From Flavobacteriaceae bacterium (GTDB lineage Bacteria > Bacteroidota > Bacteroidia > Flavobacteriales > Flavobacteriaceae), in assembly GCA_021151665.1 (NCBI GenBank), contig JAGKWW010000035.1:1-30775 (forward strand): DNA of 30,775 bases, in the 5' to 3' direction. Shown piece after piece: positions 14,425 through 21,479 of this stretch (positions within the stretch are counted from its first letter, which is position 1; each line of letters opens with the position of its first letter). The notes below the pieces were generated by a model. The model saw only the letters and a program-made list of their open reading frames with translations, did not search any database and was not told where the DNA came from. The position numbers were made by a program, and so were the translations under genes.

Positions 14425-15849
14425 TTAATTTTCGAAGTATTCATCACCAAATCCTATCAAATAGAGTCTGTCTTTTGCCCTTGTGACTGCGGTGTAAAGC
14501 CATCGGATATAATCTACAGTGATTCCGTCGGGCAAATAGGGCTGTTCTATAAAAACGGTATTCCATTGCCCACCCTGGCTTTTATGGCAGGTCATGGCAT
14601 ATGAGAATTTTACCTGCAGCGCATTGAAGTGCGGGTTAGCCTTTACCTTTAACAAGCGCTTAAACTGGCTTGTTTCGTCTTCGTAGTCTTTCATCACTTC
14701 CTGGTAAAGCCGGTTTGATTCTTCATAGGTAAGCGATGGCGATTCGCTGTTTACGGTGTCGAGCAGCAACACGGTTTCTATGGGGAGCTGGTTGGGGTAA
14801 TCTACCATTCGTACTTTTACCCGTGCAAAATTAAAGCCGTATAATTCTTCAATTCGAAAGATCTCAAGTATCTCGATAATATCCCCATTTGCAATAAAGC
14901 CTGCCTCGCTTTTCTCGTCGAGCCAAAAATAATTGTTTTTAACCACCATCATAAAATCGCCCGTAGAAAGTTCGCTTTCTCTTGAAAGGATCCGGTTCCG
15001 TATCTGTTGGTTATACTGATTGGCGCGCTTATTCGACCGTACAATAAATGCAGTATCCTCAATGCTGTAATTGCTGTAAGCCGTATTTATGGCATCCTGT
15101 ATATCGTAACCATCGGTAAGCCTGACAATATCTTTGAACCCGCGCAGGCGGAACTGAAAAGTATCGAAGAACTCCGATTTCAAAAGTTCGCGGAGCTCTG
15201 TTGCGTTATACAGTATCCCGGAATTGCTTTCCTGACGCATCACCTCGTCCAGTTCGATATGCTGTACTTCTTTATAATACTGTGCGGCCAGCAATCTCGT
15301 ATCAAGTGCCGGGCTCATATCAGAATTGACAGGCGGCAACTGGGCGGTATCGCCAATGAGTATCATCTTGCAGTTCTGGCCCGAATATACATAGGATATA
15401 AGGTCATCCAGCAGCGAGCCGTTCTCGTATAACTTCGACTCGTTAGACGTGTCAGATATCATCGAGGCCTCATCTACGATAAAGATCGTGTCTTTAAATT
15501 TATTTTGCTGAAGGGTAAAGCCAATGTTGCCGCCACTCCCCTTTTTCGGGAAATAAATCCTCTTGTGTATGGTAAACGCCTGTTGGTTAGAATATCCCGC
15601 TATTACTTTTGCCGCACGCCCGGTAGGGGCCAGCAGCACATATTTTTTCCGTGCCTCACGAAGGTGGTTTACGATCGTCGAAATTATTGTGGTCTTACCG
15701 GTACCTGCATACCCCTTAAGCACAAACAGTTCACGGTCATCGTCATTGGTGACAAAATCCGAAACCTTCTGCAAAAAGATATCCTGGCGCTGCGTAGGCG
15801 TAAACGGAAATTCGCGGCGAAGAATGTGGTAAAACTGGCTGGCAGTCAT
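14425..15849 (-). CDS. RecD-like ATP-dependent DNA helicase (SF1B)
   Basis: The 474-residue protein has the SF1 motifs: Walker A GYAGTGKTTIIS (about 47-58), Walker B IVDEASMI, motif III GDTAQLPPV, motif V SYAMTCHKSQGGQW and motif VI YTAVTRAKDRLYLIG. This is the compact flavobacterial RecD2-like or Dda-like type with no nuclease domain. It would move 5' to 3' on DNA during repair or replication. The start at 15849 (MTASQFYHIL) is chosen over an upstream TTG at 15858; a consensus -7 element lies at 15881-15888. Confidence 0.92.
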   Translation of the reverse strand: MTASQFYHILRREFPFTPTQRQDIFLQKVSDFVTNDDDRELFVLKGYAGTGKTTIISTIVNHLREARKKYVLLAPTGRAAKVIAGYSNQQAFTIHKRIYFPKKGSGGNIGFTLQQNKFKDTIFIVDEASMISDTSNESKLYENGSLLDDLISYVYSGQNCKMILIGDTAQLPPVNSDMSPALDTRLLAAQYYKEVQHIELDEVMRQESNSGILYNATELRELLKSEFFDTFQFRLRGFKDIVRLTDGYDIQDAINTAYSNYSIEDTAFIVRSNKRANQYNQQIRNRILSRESELSTGDFMMVVKNNYFWLDEKSEAGFIANGDIIEILEIFRIEELYGFNFARVKVRMVDYPNQLPIETVLLLDTVNSESPSLTYEESNRLYQEVMKDYEDETSQFKRLLKVKANPHFNALQVKFSYAMTCHKSQGGQWNTVFIEQPYLPDGITVDYIRWLYTAVTRAKDRLYLIGFGDEYFEN

Positions 15850-15880
15850 TAGCAACAAGCGGTTAACAAAAAATTAAAGC

Positions 15881-15888
15881 CAAAGATA
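15881..15888 (-). promoter_or_regulatory. -7 element TATCTTTG of the helicase-kdsB transcript
   Basis: Exact TAnnTTTG on the minus strand, about 32 bases upstream of the helicase start. No well-spaced TTG is seen. It is divergent from the 15932-15939 promoter. Confidence 0.6.
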
Positions 15889-15931
15889 CACAGTAAATAA
15901 CCGGCCGCCGCCAGCATACCGAAAAAGAATG

Positions 15932-15939
15932 TAAATTTG
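15932..15939 (+). promoter_or_regulatory. -7 element TAAATTTG of the DUF3822-rsmD operon
   Basis: Exact TAnnTTTG match 17 bases before the DUF3822 start, predicting a leader of about 11 bases. The -33 TTG is not evident in the GC-rich upstream sequence. Confidence 0.6.
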
Positions 15940-15956
15940 CGCCATAACCAAACGCA

Positions 15957-16760
15957 ATGGATACCCCAATTACTTCCCGCACTTACCGGAAGCTCGTGCT
16001 ATGCACAGGGCGTGGGGGCATATCGTGGTGCTGTATCGATACGCTGAACCACCGCATTCTGCAAAAAGGTACAGCTGCGTTTGAAAAAAACGTCGCTGCG
16101 GAGCAGGAACTGAGCGATTTCTTTCAGCAAAACCAGGACATCCCGGAAGTGGTAGACGAAGTGCACGTGCTGCACAGCAATGCGTATAACACATTTGTAC
16201 CGGACGCGCTTTTTGATGAAAATTACATTGGGAGCTTTCTTCAGTATAACATTAAAGTTTTTGAATCGGATGTGTATGCCTCCGACGCTTTGGCCAGCCA
16301 CGGAATGCACAATGTGTACGTGCCGCTGATGAACATCAACAACTACCTAATAGATAGGTTTGGGAGCTTTGAGTACCGCCATAGCGCAAGTGTCCTTGTA
16401 ACTAAATTGTTAGAGAACAGCCGAAATAATGACGAAAAGCAAGTGTTTGTGCACCTGCAGGATGATCATTATGAAATAGTTGCCGTGCGCGGGCAAAAGC
16501 TAATGCTCTATAATTGTTTTGAATATCATACCGCAGAAGATTTCCTGTATCATTTGCTTTTTACGATGGAACAGCTCTTCCTGAATCCGGAAACCGCAAA
16601 GGTTCAGTTGTTAGGCAAAGTATACGAGGATCATCCGGCATACCTCCTCGCCTACAATTACATTAGGAACATAAGTTTTCATGAGCCGGACGCGCTGATG
16701 GAGAAATATGGCATTAGCCGAAAAGAAGCGCTCGAAAATTTTATTATTTACAACGCATGA
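15957..16760 (+). CDS. DUF3822 family protein
   Basis: The 267-residue protein matches the DUF3822 family, known to me mainly from its conserved place upstream of rsmD in flavobacteria. No catalytic motif is visible. Segments VFVHLQDDHYEIVAVRGQKLMLYNCFEYHTAEDFLYHLLF resemble the actin/ASKHA-like fold sometimes proposed for the family. Its last four bases overlap the rsmD start (ATGA, 16757-16760), so the two proteins are translationally coupled. A role linked to ribosome methylation is inference from the conserved pairing. Confidence 0.85.
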   Translation: MDTPITSRTYRKLVLCTGRGGISWCCIDTLNHRILQKGTAAFEKNVAAEQELSDFFQQNQDIPEVVDEVHVLHSNAYNTFVPDALFDENYIGSFLQYNIKVFESDVYASDALASHGMHNVYVPLMNINNYLIDRFGSFEYRHSASVLVTKLLENSRNNDEKQVFVHLQDDHYEIVAVRGQKLMLYNCFEYHTAEDFLYHLLFTMEQLFLNPETAKVQLLGKVYEDHPAYLLAYNYIRNISFHEPDALMEKYGISRKEALENFIIYNA

Positions 16761-17347
16761 GGATTATTTCCGGAAAATATAAGGGCCACAGGATAAGCCC
16801 ACCCAAAAACCTGCCCGTTCGGCCTACTACGGACATGTCGAAGGAATCGCTGTTTAATATCCTGAACAACCGTTTTGACTTTGATGGGCTTAAAGTATTG
16901 GACCTGTTCTCGGGAACCGGCAACCTGAGTTATGAATTCGGTTCGCGTGGTGCGACCAGCATTACTGCGGTAGATGCCGATTTCGGCTGTATAAAATTTA
17001 TTAAGAAGACAGCCTCTGAATTCGACTTTAATATTACTGCCGTGAAGGGCGACGTGTATAAATTCCTTGAAGGCCATAAAGCCAGCTATGATATCATAGT
17101 TGCCGACCCTCCCTACCACTCGCCGCAAAAGGAATTTGAACAGGTGGTAGAGTATGTTTTCGAAAACGGCATGCTTAGTGAAGACGGCATGATGATCATC
17201 GAGCATTCGAGACACACCACCCTTGACCACATGATGAATTTCTCCTTCAAGAAGAAATACGGCGGCAGCATTTTCTCCTTCTTTGAATTCGACCGTGATG
17301 AAGACGAGGAAAGTGTGGAAAGAAATGACGATATTGAGGAGGATTAG
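16757..17347 (+). CDS. rsmD: 16S rRNA (guanine(966)-N(2))-methyltransferase RsmD
   Basis: The enzyme methylates G966 of 16S rRNA at N2 on the small subunit. The 196-residue protein starts with MRIISGKYKGHRISPPKNLPVRPTTDMSKESLFNIL, where RPTTD is the family signature. SAM motif I is VLDLFSGTGNLSYEFGSRGA, followed by AVDAD, and the catalytic motif is DPPY in ADPPYHSP. The C-terminal 15 residues are acidic and outside the normal fold. It overlaps DUF3822 by 4 bases. Confidence 0.96.
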   Translation: MRIISGKYKGHRISPPKNLPVRPTTDMSKESLFNILNNRFDFDGLKVLDLFSGTGNLSYEFGSRGATSITAVDADFGCIKFIKKTASEFDFNITAVKGDVYKFLEGHKASYDIIVADPPYHSPQKEFEQVVEYVFENGMLSEDGMMIIEHSRHTTLDHMMNFSFKKKYGGSIFSFFEFDRDEDEESVERNDDIEED

Positions 17348-17359
17348 TTGTTTAAAATT

Positions 17360-17761
17360 ATGCTCACAGAAAACGAAATTATAGACATTCTCTGCAAATA
17401 TTTAGAAAACAAAGGTTATACTATAATAGCGCGATGTACAACCAACCAACGAGGTGTCGATATAAAGGCAAAAAAAGATAACGAAACTTTGTTAATTGAA
17501 GCAAAGGGTGAAACAAGTTCATTTCCAAATTCCGCGAATTTTAATAAGCCGTTTAAAAGTAGTGCTATACGATCACACGTAGCGAAAGCAATACTAACAT
17601 CTTTAATAGAGCGAGACAGGAATAATTCAGACACTACCTTTGGAATTGCATTGCCAAACAATGCAGGACATCGTAAATTGATAATGCAGGTAAGCAAATC
17701 TCTTAACTTCCTAAATTTAAAAGTTTATTGGGTATCAACTAATGGGGTTGCTGAAGAGTAA
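17360..17761 (+). CDS. Putative PD-(D/E)XK nuclease-like protein, AT-rich
   Basis: The 133-residue protein has a compact restriction-endonuclease-like pattern: helix ENEIIDILCKYLENKGY, then RGVDIKAKK with D34, then LLIEAKGET with E47-A-K49. The D-(12)-ExK spacing fits the PD-(D/E)XK core. A following conserved region (RSHVAKAILTSLIE) would be a helix in this fold. Base composition is visibly more AT-rich than rsmD upstream, suggesting acquired DNA. The start at 17360 replaces a TTG at 17348. It follows rsmD by 12 bases, but no restriction-modification partner is present. Function is unknown. Confidence 0.65.
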   Translation: MLTENEIIDILCKYLENKGYTIIARCTTNQRGVDIKAKKDNETLLIEAKGETSSFPNSANFNKPFKSSAIRSHVAKAILTSLIERDRNNSDTTFGIALPNNAGHRKLIMQVSKSLNFLNLKVYWVSTNGVAEE

Positions 17762-17868
17762 TTTATAAATATCTATTTAATCAAATGTATATTATCACAT
17801 CGAAAGTGCATCATCAATTGCGCTTTCTCCGCTAACATGCGTTTCGAAAGGTTGCCGATTAAAAAAAA

Positions 17869-18178
17869 TGCAGGCCTGTAAGCCGGATTCTGTCTCACAA
17901 AAAAGATCATGAGCCTTATCATTTATCTGGGCGCAACGTTGCCGGTGCGCTCTATCTGCCTACCCCCCGGCATTGGGCGGGCAGCCCTTAGTTGCCGGTA
18001 TACATGGCATTTCACCGCATAGAGTTTACCTGGTTTCACTACAGCATTACCTGTACATACTTTCTGTTGCACTTGTCCTCCCGCGCTAAAAGCACAGTGA
18101 CGGGCGTTACCCGCTATGCTGCCCTGTGGTGTCCGGACTTTCCTCCGCGCCGAAGCGCAGCGATAAGGCGGCCTGCGG
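17869..18178 (-). ncRNA. rnpB: RNase P RNA (class A-like)
   Basis: This is the catalytic RNA that matures tRNA 5' ends with the RnpA protein. On the minus strand, GCAGGCC near 18176 pairs with GGCCTGC near 17870 as helix P1. The conserved block GAGGAAAGTCCGGACACCAC lies near 18125-18150, and ACAGAATCCGGCTTACAGGCC lies at the 3' end. A run of eight T follows the 3' end. Length of about 310 is somewhat short. Ends are set from P1 and are accurate to a few bases. A consensus -7 element lies immediately upstream. Confidence 0.95.
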
Positions 18179-18180
18179 CA

Positions 18181-18188
18181 CAAAGATA
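18181..18188 (-). promoter_or_regulatory. -7 element TATCTTTG of rnpB
   Basis: Exact TAnnTTTG match on the minus strand a few bases before the P1 helix. It places the transcription start near 18175 and supports the RNA 5' end. Confidence 0.65.
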
Positions 18189-18415
18189 CATTTTAATATA
18201 GACAGGGGGATAATAGATTATAGATATTAGATTTTAGAATTCAGATTTTAGAATTCAGATTTTAGATTGCGTATTAGATTACAGAACTGGACATTAGGGG
18301 CTTCTCCTCTCTCCTTTGGAGAGGGGCCGGGGGTGAGGTTATGGTGAATTTTGACTTTTGACTTTTGACTTTGGCTCAGCGGCTCAGTGGCTATTGGCTC
18401 AGCAGCTCGCTCATT
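18189..18415. repeat. Gene-free repeat field between rnpB and the next operon
   Basis: Four kinds of short repeat lie side by side: TTTTAGAATTCAGA units (about 18220-18285); the palindromic CTCTCCTTTGGAGAG with GGGGCCGGGGGTGAGG (18306-18338); tandem TTTTGACTTTTGACTTT (about 18352-18372); and GGCTCAGCGGCTCAGTGGCT (about 18374-18405). None codes for a convincing protein. The CTCC-TTTGGAG element is, from memory, a widely scattered intergenic repeat in Bacteroidota. No transposase is nearby. Confidence 0.6.
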
Positions 18416-18512
18416 TTAACCAACAAAATCCTAATTAACTTTTCGTTGGCAGGCCCAAAATTTCCTTTTGGCTAACTTTAATATTATAAAGCAAACCCTT
18501 AAAAATTTAGTT

Positions 18513-18815
18513 ATGGACAGACAGATGTATCACTATGCAACGGTTTCTAAAGCGTTGCAGGAACTGGGCGACAAAGGTTATACTACCGACTTTAACCTTG
18601 AGGAAGACCGCATCAAGAACAATTGCGAAGATTTCAGCATTGAGCACATATATCGCTACGAAGGCGAAACAGACCCAGGCGATGAGGCGACAGTTTACGG
18701 CATTAAAGCCAAAGATGGCGAGAAAGGCGTATTCGTTGCCGGCCACATGGCTTATAGCGAAGGCAGTGCTGCAAAAATGCTGCATGAATTAAGCATCAGG
18801 GGAAGGGAAAATTAA
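18513..18815 (+). CDS. Small conserved protein, cotranscribed with topoisomerase IB
   Basis: The 100-residue protein (MDRQMYHYATVSKALQEL, GYTTDFNLEEDRI, IYRYEGETDPGDEATVYGI) belongs to a small Bacteroidota family often named phosphoribosylpyrophosphate synthetase in databases; no PRPP-binding motif is present, so that name should not be used. A start at 18468 is also in frame, but relatives begin near MDRQ/MY. The stop is 1 base before the topoisomerase IB start. A weak TAACTTTA (18473-18480) could be its -7 element. Confidence 0.8.
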   Translation: MDRQMYHYATVSKALQELGDKGYTTDFNLEEDRIKNNCEDFSIEHIYRYEGETDPGDEATVYGIKAKDGEKGVFVAGHMAYSEGSAAKMLHELSIRGREN

Positions 18816-18816
18816 T

Positions 18817-19893
18817 ATGAAGCGACTCCAAAAAAAGCTGGAGAAAATAGGGATAGACCCCAAAGTTACTGCTAAGGCCGTGGGCCTGCGCTATTGGCTG
18901 AAGTCGGATAAAGGCATCTACCGGAGGCGCAGCGCCAGCGGCTTTCGGTATGTGAATGAAGAAGGCAAGCCTGTTCGCGACCGCGAAGTACTCGAGCGTA
19001 TCAAAAAGCTGGTCATTCCTCCCGCATGGGAAAATGTCTGGATCTCCCCCTATGAGAACGGGCACCTGCAGGTTACCGGCATCGATACCAAAGGGCGCAA
19101 ACAGTACCGCTACCACCCCGATTGGAACCGAATTCGCAACCAAAGTAAGTTCTTTCGCCTGCGACGCTTTGCAGATGCATTACCCTCTATCCGTCAGCAG
19201 GTAGAAAAAGACCTGGCACGCCCGGGCCTGCCGTACGAAAAAGTAATAGCACTTGTTGTAAAATTGATTGAGCTGACTAACATACGCATCGGCAACGATG
19301 CTTACAAGAAACTCTATGGCTCCTTCGGCCTGACTACGCTACGGGATAAGCACGTAAAGTTTGAAGGCTCAACAGTATGGTTCGAGTTTGTTGGCAAAAA
19401 AGGCATTAAGCATAAAATAAAGCTGCAAAGCCGTCGCATGGCAAACCTGGTAAAGAAATGCAAGGACATACCCGGACAAGAGCTTTTCCAGTATTATGAC
19501 GACAGCGGCCACCGGCATACCATCGGGTCAGCCGATGTTAACCATTACCTGAAAGAAATATCGGGCGAAGAATTTACCGCGAAGGATTTCCGCTCGTGGG
19601 CCGGAAGCCTGAATGCACTTTGTGCTTTCCATGATATTGGGGAGCATACTAATATCAGCGACTGCAAAAAGAAGATCGTAAGCGTACTGGATTCTGTTGC
19701 CGAGAAGCTGGGCAATACACGCACCGTTTGCAAGAAATATTACGTGCATCCCACAGTAATTGCGTCTTACGAGAAAGGCTCTATCTGGAATTACAAACCC
19801 GACGAACTGGAAGATGCCACTACGCTTACTGCTCAGGAGAGAGCGTTGCTGCGACTACTCAGCACCGAGGATATTGCGGAGGTGATTGCTTAA
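18817..19893 (+). CDS. DNA topoisomerase IB (poxvirus-like)
   Basis: The enzyme relaxes supercoils through a transient 3'-phosphotyrosine break. The 358-residue protein has the N-terminal topoisomerase IB domain (LVIPPAWENVWISP) and the catalytic domain. Catalytic residues visible are R157 in NIRIGND, the lysine in GKKGIKH, R259 in DFRSWAG, and nucleophile Y309 in KYYVHP. Length and motifs match the bacterial monomeric family. It begins 1 base after the upstream small gene, so they form an operon. It ends at the repeat arm at 19893. Confidence 0.95.
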   Translation: MKRLQKKLEKIGIDPKVTAKAVGLRYWLKSDKGIYRRRSASGFRYVNEEGKPVRDREVLERIKKLVIPPAWENVWISPYENGHLQVTGIDTKGRKQYRYHPDWNRIRNQSKFFRLRRFADALPSIRQQVEKDLARPGLPYEKVIALVVKLIELTNIRIGNDAYKKLYGSFGLTTLRDKHVKFEGSTVWFEFVGKKGIKHKIKLQSRRMANLVKKCKDIPGQELFQYYDDSGHRHTIGSADVNHYLKEISGEEFTAKDFRSWAGSLNALCAFHDIGEHTNISDCKKKIVSVLDSVAEKLGNTRTVCKKYYVHPTVIASYEKGSIWNYKPDELEDATTLTAQERALLRLLSTEDIAEVIA

Positions 19894-19925
19894 TTTCAGA
19901 TTTCAGATCTTAGATTTCAGATTCG
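19893..19925. repeat. Left arm of inverted repeat around the S23 gene
   Basis: The arm reads ATTTCAGATTTCAGATC then TTAGATTTCAGATTCG. It starts at the topoisomerase IB stop. Its complement recurs at 20341-20369, on the other side of the S23-type gene. Confidence 0.6.
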
Positions 19926-19929
19926 ATCG

Positions 19930-20289
19930 CTACCGTAGTGACCGCTGTTTTATTGTTTTGAGAGAACTTACGAATATCGCTGTGAGCTCATTTGCTTCTT
20001 TCATTACTATTTGCAGCTGATGGAGGTCAATCCAGCACTTATCCATTATAATTTCGAGCCAGAAAAGTGTTTCGTCTGACTCTTCGAGAACAATTTCCAT
20101 CTTGGAAATGAATTCTCTGTCACTACGTGCTCTGCACACAGCTCGATAATTTGCCCCAACCGAAGTTCCGCTCTTTGCTAGTTGATGAGATATAACCCTT
20201 GCAGATACGGAAGTCGGTAACTTTTCTACAATTTCTAAGATGGCAAGCGAAAATAGCTTAGTTCTGATTTTTAGTTGGTCTGAATTCAT
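19930..20289 (-). CDS. Four-helix-bundle protein (S23/IVS family)
   Basis: The 119-residue protein has the S23/IVS four-helix-bundle family pattern, with RTKLFSLAILEIVEKLP, HQLAKSGTSVGANYRAVCRARSDREFISKMEIVLEESDETLFWLEI and a C-terminal helix. The family is found in 23S rRNA intervening sequences of some bacteria and is related in fold to the Avd proteins of diversity-generating retroelements. No reverse transcriptase is present here. The gene sits between topoisomerase IB and dnaX on the opposite strand, with inverted repeat arms either side. A perfect palindrome ATATTGCAATAT (20301-20312) lies upstream and may be an operator. Confidence 0.88.
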   Translation of the reverse strand: MNSDQLKIRTKLFSLAILEIVEKLPTSVSARVISHQLAKSGTSVGANYRAVCRARSDREFISKMEIVLEESDETLFWLEIIMDKCWIDLHQLQIVMKEANELTAIFVSSLKTIKQRSLR

Positions 20290-20340
20290 ATCACTTGGTT
20301 ATATTGCAATATATCAAATTAAGTTTTACGGCGCTATCAC

Positions 20341-20369
20341 TCTGAAATCTGAAATCTAAATTCTAAAAT
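20341..20369. repeat. Right arm of inverted repeat around the S23 gene
   Basis: The arm reads TCTGAAATCTGAAATCTAAA then TTCTAAAAT, the reverse complement of the 19893-19925 arm with mismatches. It ends about 8 bases before the dnaX -7 element. Confidence 0.6.
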
Positions 20370-20376
20370 GATTTAC

Positions 20377-20384
20377 TATCTTTG
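20377..20384 (+). promoter_or_regulatory. -7 element TATCTTTG of dnaX
   Basis: Exact TAnnTTTG match 10 bases before the dnaX ATG at 20394, which predicts an almost leaderless mRNA. No TTG is at the right distance, since the repeat arm occupies that place. Confidence 0.6.
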
Positions 20385-20393
20385 CTCCTCTCT

Positions 20394-21479
20394 ATGGAAC
20401 AATTCATCGTATCTGCCCGCAAGTACCGCCCCCAGACCTTTAAGGATGTCGTGGGACAGCAGGCTATTACTAATACGCTGCTGAATGCCATAGAAAGCAA
20501 CCACCTTGCACAGGCTTTGCTGTTTACAGGTCCGCGTGGTGTGGGTAAAACTACCTGTGCGCGTATCCTTGCCCGCAAAATCAACCAGGAAGGCTACGAT
20601 GATCCGTTTGAGGACTTTGCTTTCAATGTGTTTGAGCTCGATGCCGCCTCCAACAACTCGGTAGACGACATCCGTAACCTGATTGACCAGGTGCGCATAC
20701 CGCCACAAACGGGAAAATACAAAGTTTATATTATTGACGAGGTGCACATGCTCTCTCAGGCTGCTTTTAATGCGTTCCTGAAAACGCTGGAGGAACCGCC
20801 AAGGCATGCTATCTTTATCCTTGCAACGACTGAAAAGCATAAGATCATCCCCACGATATTGTCGCGTTGCCAGATATTCGACTTCAAACGCATCACCGTA
20901 AAAGATGCCAAAGAGCACCTCGCCGAGGTAGCCAAAAGCCAGGGTATCACTTACGAAGATGATGCATTGCATATCATTGCGCAGAAAGCTGACGGCGCCA
21001 TGCGCGATGCACTTTCGATATTTGACCGTGTAGTAAGTTATTGCGGAAAAAACCTGACACGCCAGGCCGTTACCGAAAACCTGAACGTTCTTGATTACGA
21101 ATACTACGTGAAGGTAACCGACCTTATCCTTGCGAACCGCATTCCGGAATTGCTGCTTGCTTACAATGACATCCTTGCAAAAGGGTTTGATGGGCATCAT
21201 TTCATCGCGGGGCTTGCCTCCCACTTCCGCGACCTGTTAGTATGCAAAAACCCGGCCACCCTTATCCTGCTCGAAGCTGGCGAAGCTGCACAGGCTATGT
21301 ACCGCGACCAGTCGCAACGTGCATCGCAGGAGTTTCTTTTAAAGGGAATAGACGTCGCTAACGAATGCGACCTCAAGTACAAAGTCAGCCAGAACCAGCG
21401 CCTGTTAGTTGAACTTTGCCTTATGCAGCTTGCCTCCATCACTTTTGATGGAGAAAAAAAAAAGCTGACGGATTTATAA
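20394..21479 (+). CDS. dnaX: DNA polymerase III gamma subunit (dnaX 0-frame product)
   Basis: This is the clamp-loader ATPase. The 361-residue 0-frame product starts MEQFIVSARKYRPQTF, with Walker A GPRGVGKTT, FELDAASNNSVDDIRNL, Walker B IIDEVHML, sensor 1 ATTEKHKI and SRC (arginine finger) in ILSRCQIFDF. Domain III lies near 210-355. The four Cys zinc module between Walker A and B of E. coli DnaX is absent. The frame ends in K-LTDL-TAA immediately after A10 at 21454-21463, and the DnaX tau C-terminal region continues in the -1 frame. The start at 20394 is preferred to a TTG at 20382. Confidence 0.95.
   Translation: MEQFIVSARKYRPQTFKDVVGQQAITNTLLNAIESNHLAQALLFTGPRGVGKTTCARILARKINQEGYDDPFEDFAFNVFELDAASNNSVDDIRNLIDQVRIPPQTGKYKVYIIDEVHMLSQAAFNAFLKTLEEPPRHAIFILATTEKHKIIPTILSRCQIFDFKRITVKDAKEHLAEVAKSQGITYEDDALHIIAQKADGAMRDALSIFDRVVSYCGKNLTRQAVTENLNVLDYEYYVKVTDLILANRIPELLLAYNDILAKGFDGHHFIAGLASHFRDLLVCKNPATLILLEAGEAAQAMYRDQSQRASQEFLLKGIDVANECDLKYKVSQNQRLLVELCLMQLASITFDGEKKKLTDL
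21454..21463 (+). other. A10 slippery run in dnaX
   Basis: Ten A residues between GG-G and GCTGAC. The 0-frame stops 16 bases later (TAA, 21477-21479), while the -1 frame is open without any stop from the run to 22126. It could be a programmed -1 ribosomal or transcriptional slippage site, or a homopolymer length error. Confidence 0.75.

Noticed and set aside
17348..17761. Restriction-modification system
   Set aside because: Only a nuclease-like gene exists; rsmD is an rRNA methyltransferase and not a DNA modification partner.
17923..18201. Two short ORFs over 17923-18201
   Set aside because: They fall inside RNase P RNA, whose conserved blocks explain the open frames.
18220..18405. CRISPR array
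   Set aside because: The units are short, drifting and tandem, with no regular spacers and no cas genes.
19893..20369. Diversity-generating retroelement
   Set aside because: The S23 protein shares a fold with Avd, but no reverse transcriptase, template repeat or variable repeat is present.
20376..21224. 282-codon ORF opposite dnaX
   Set aside because: It is a shadow of the conserved ATPase gene on the other strand, with no known motifs or promoter.
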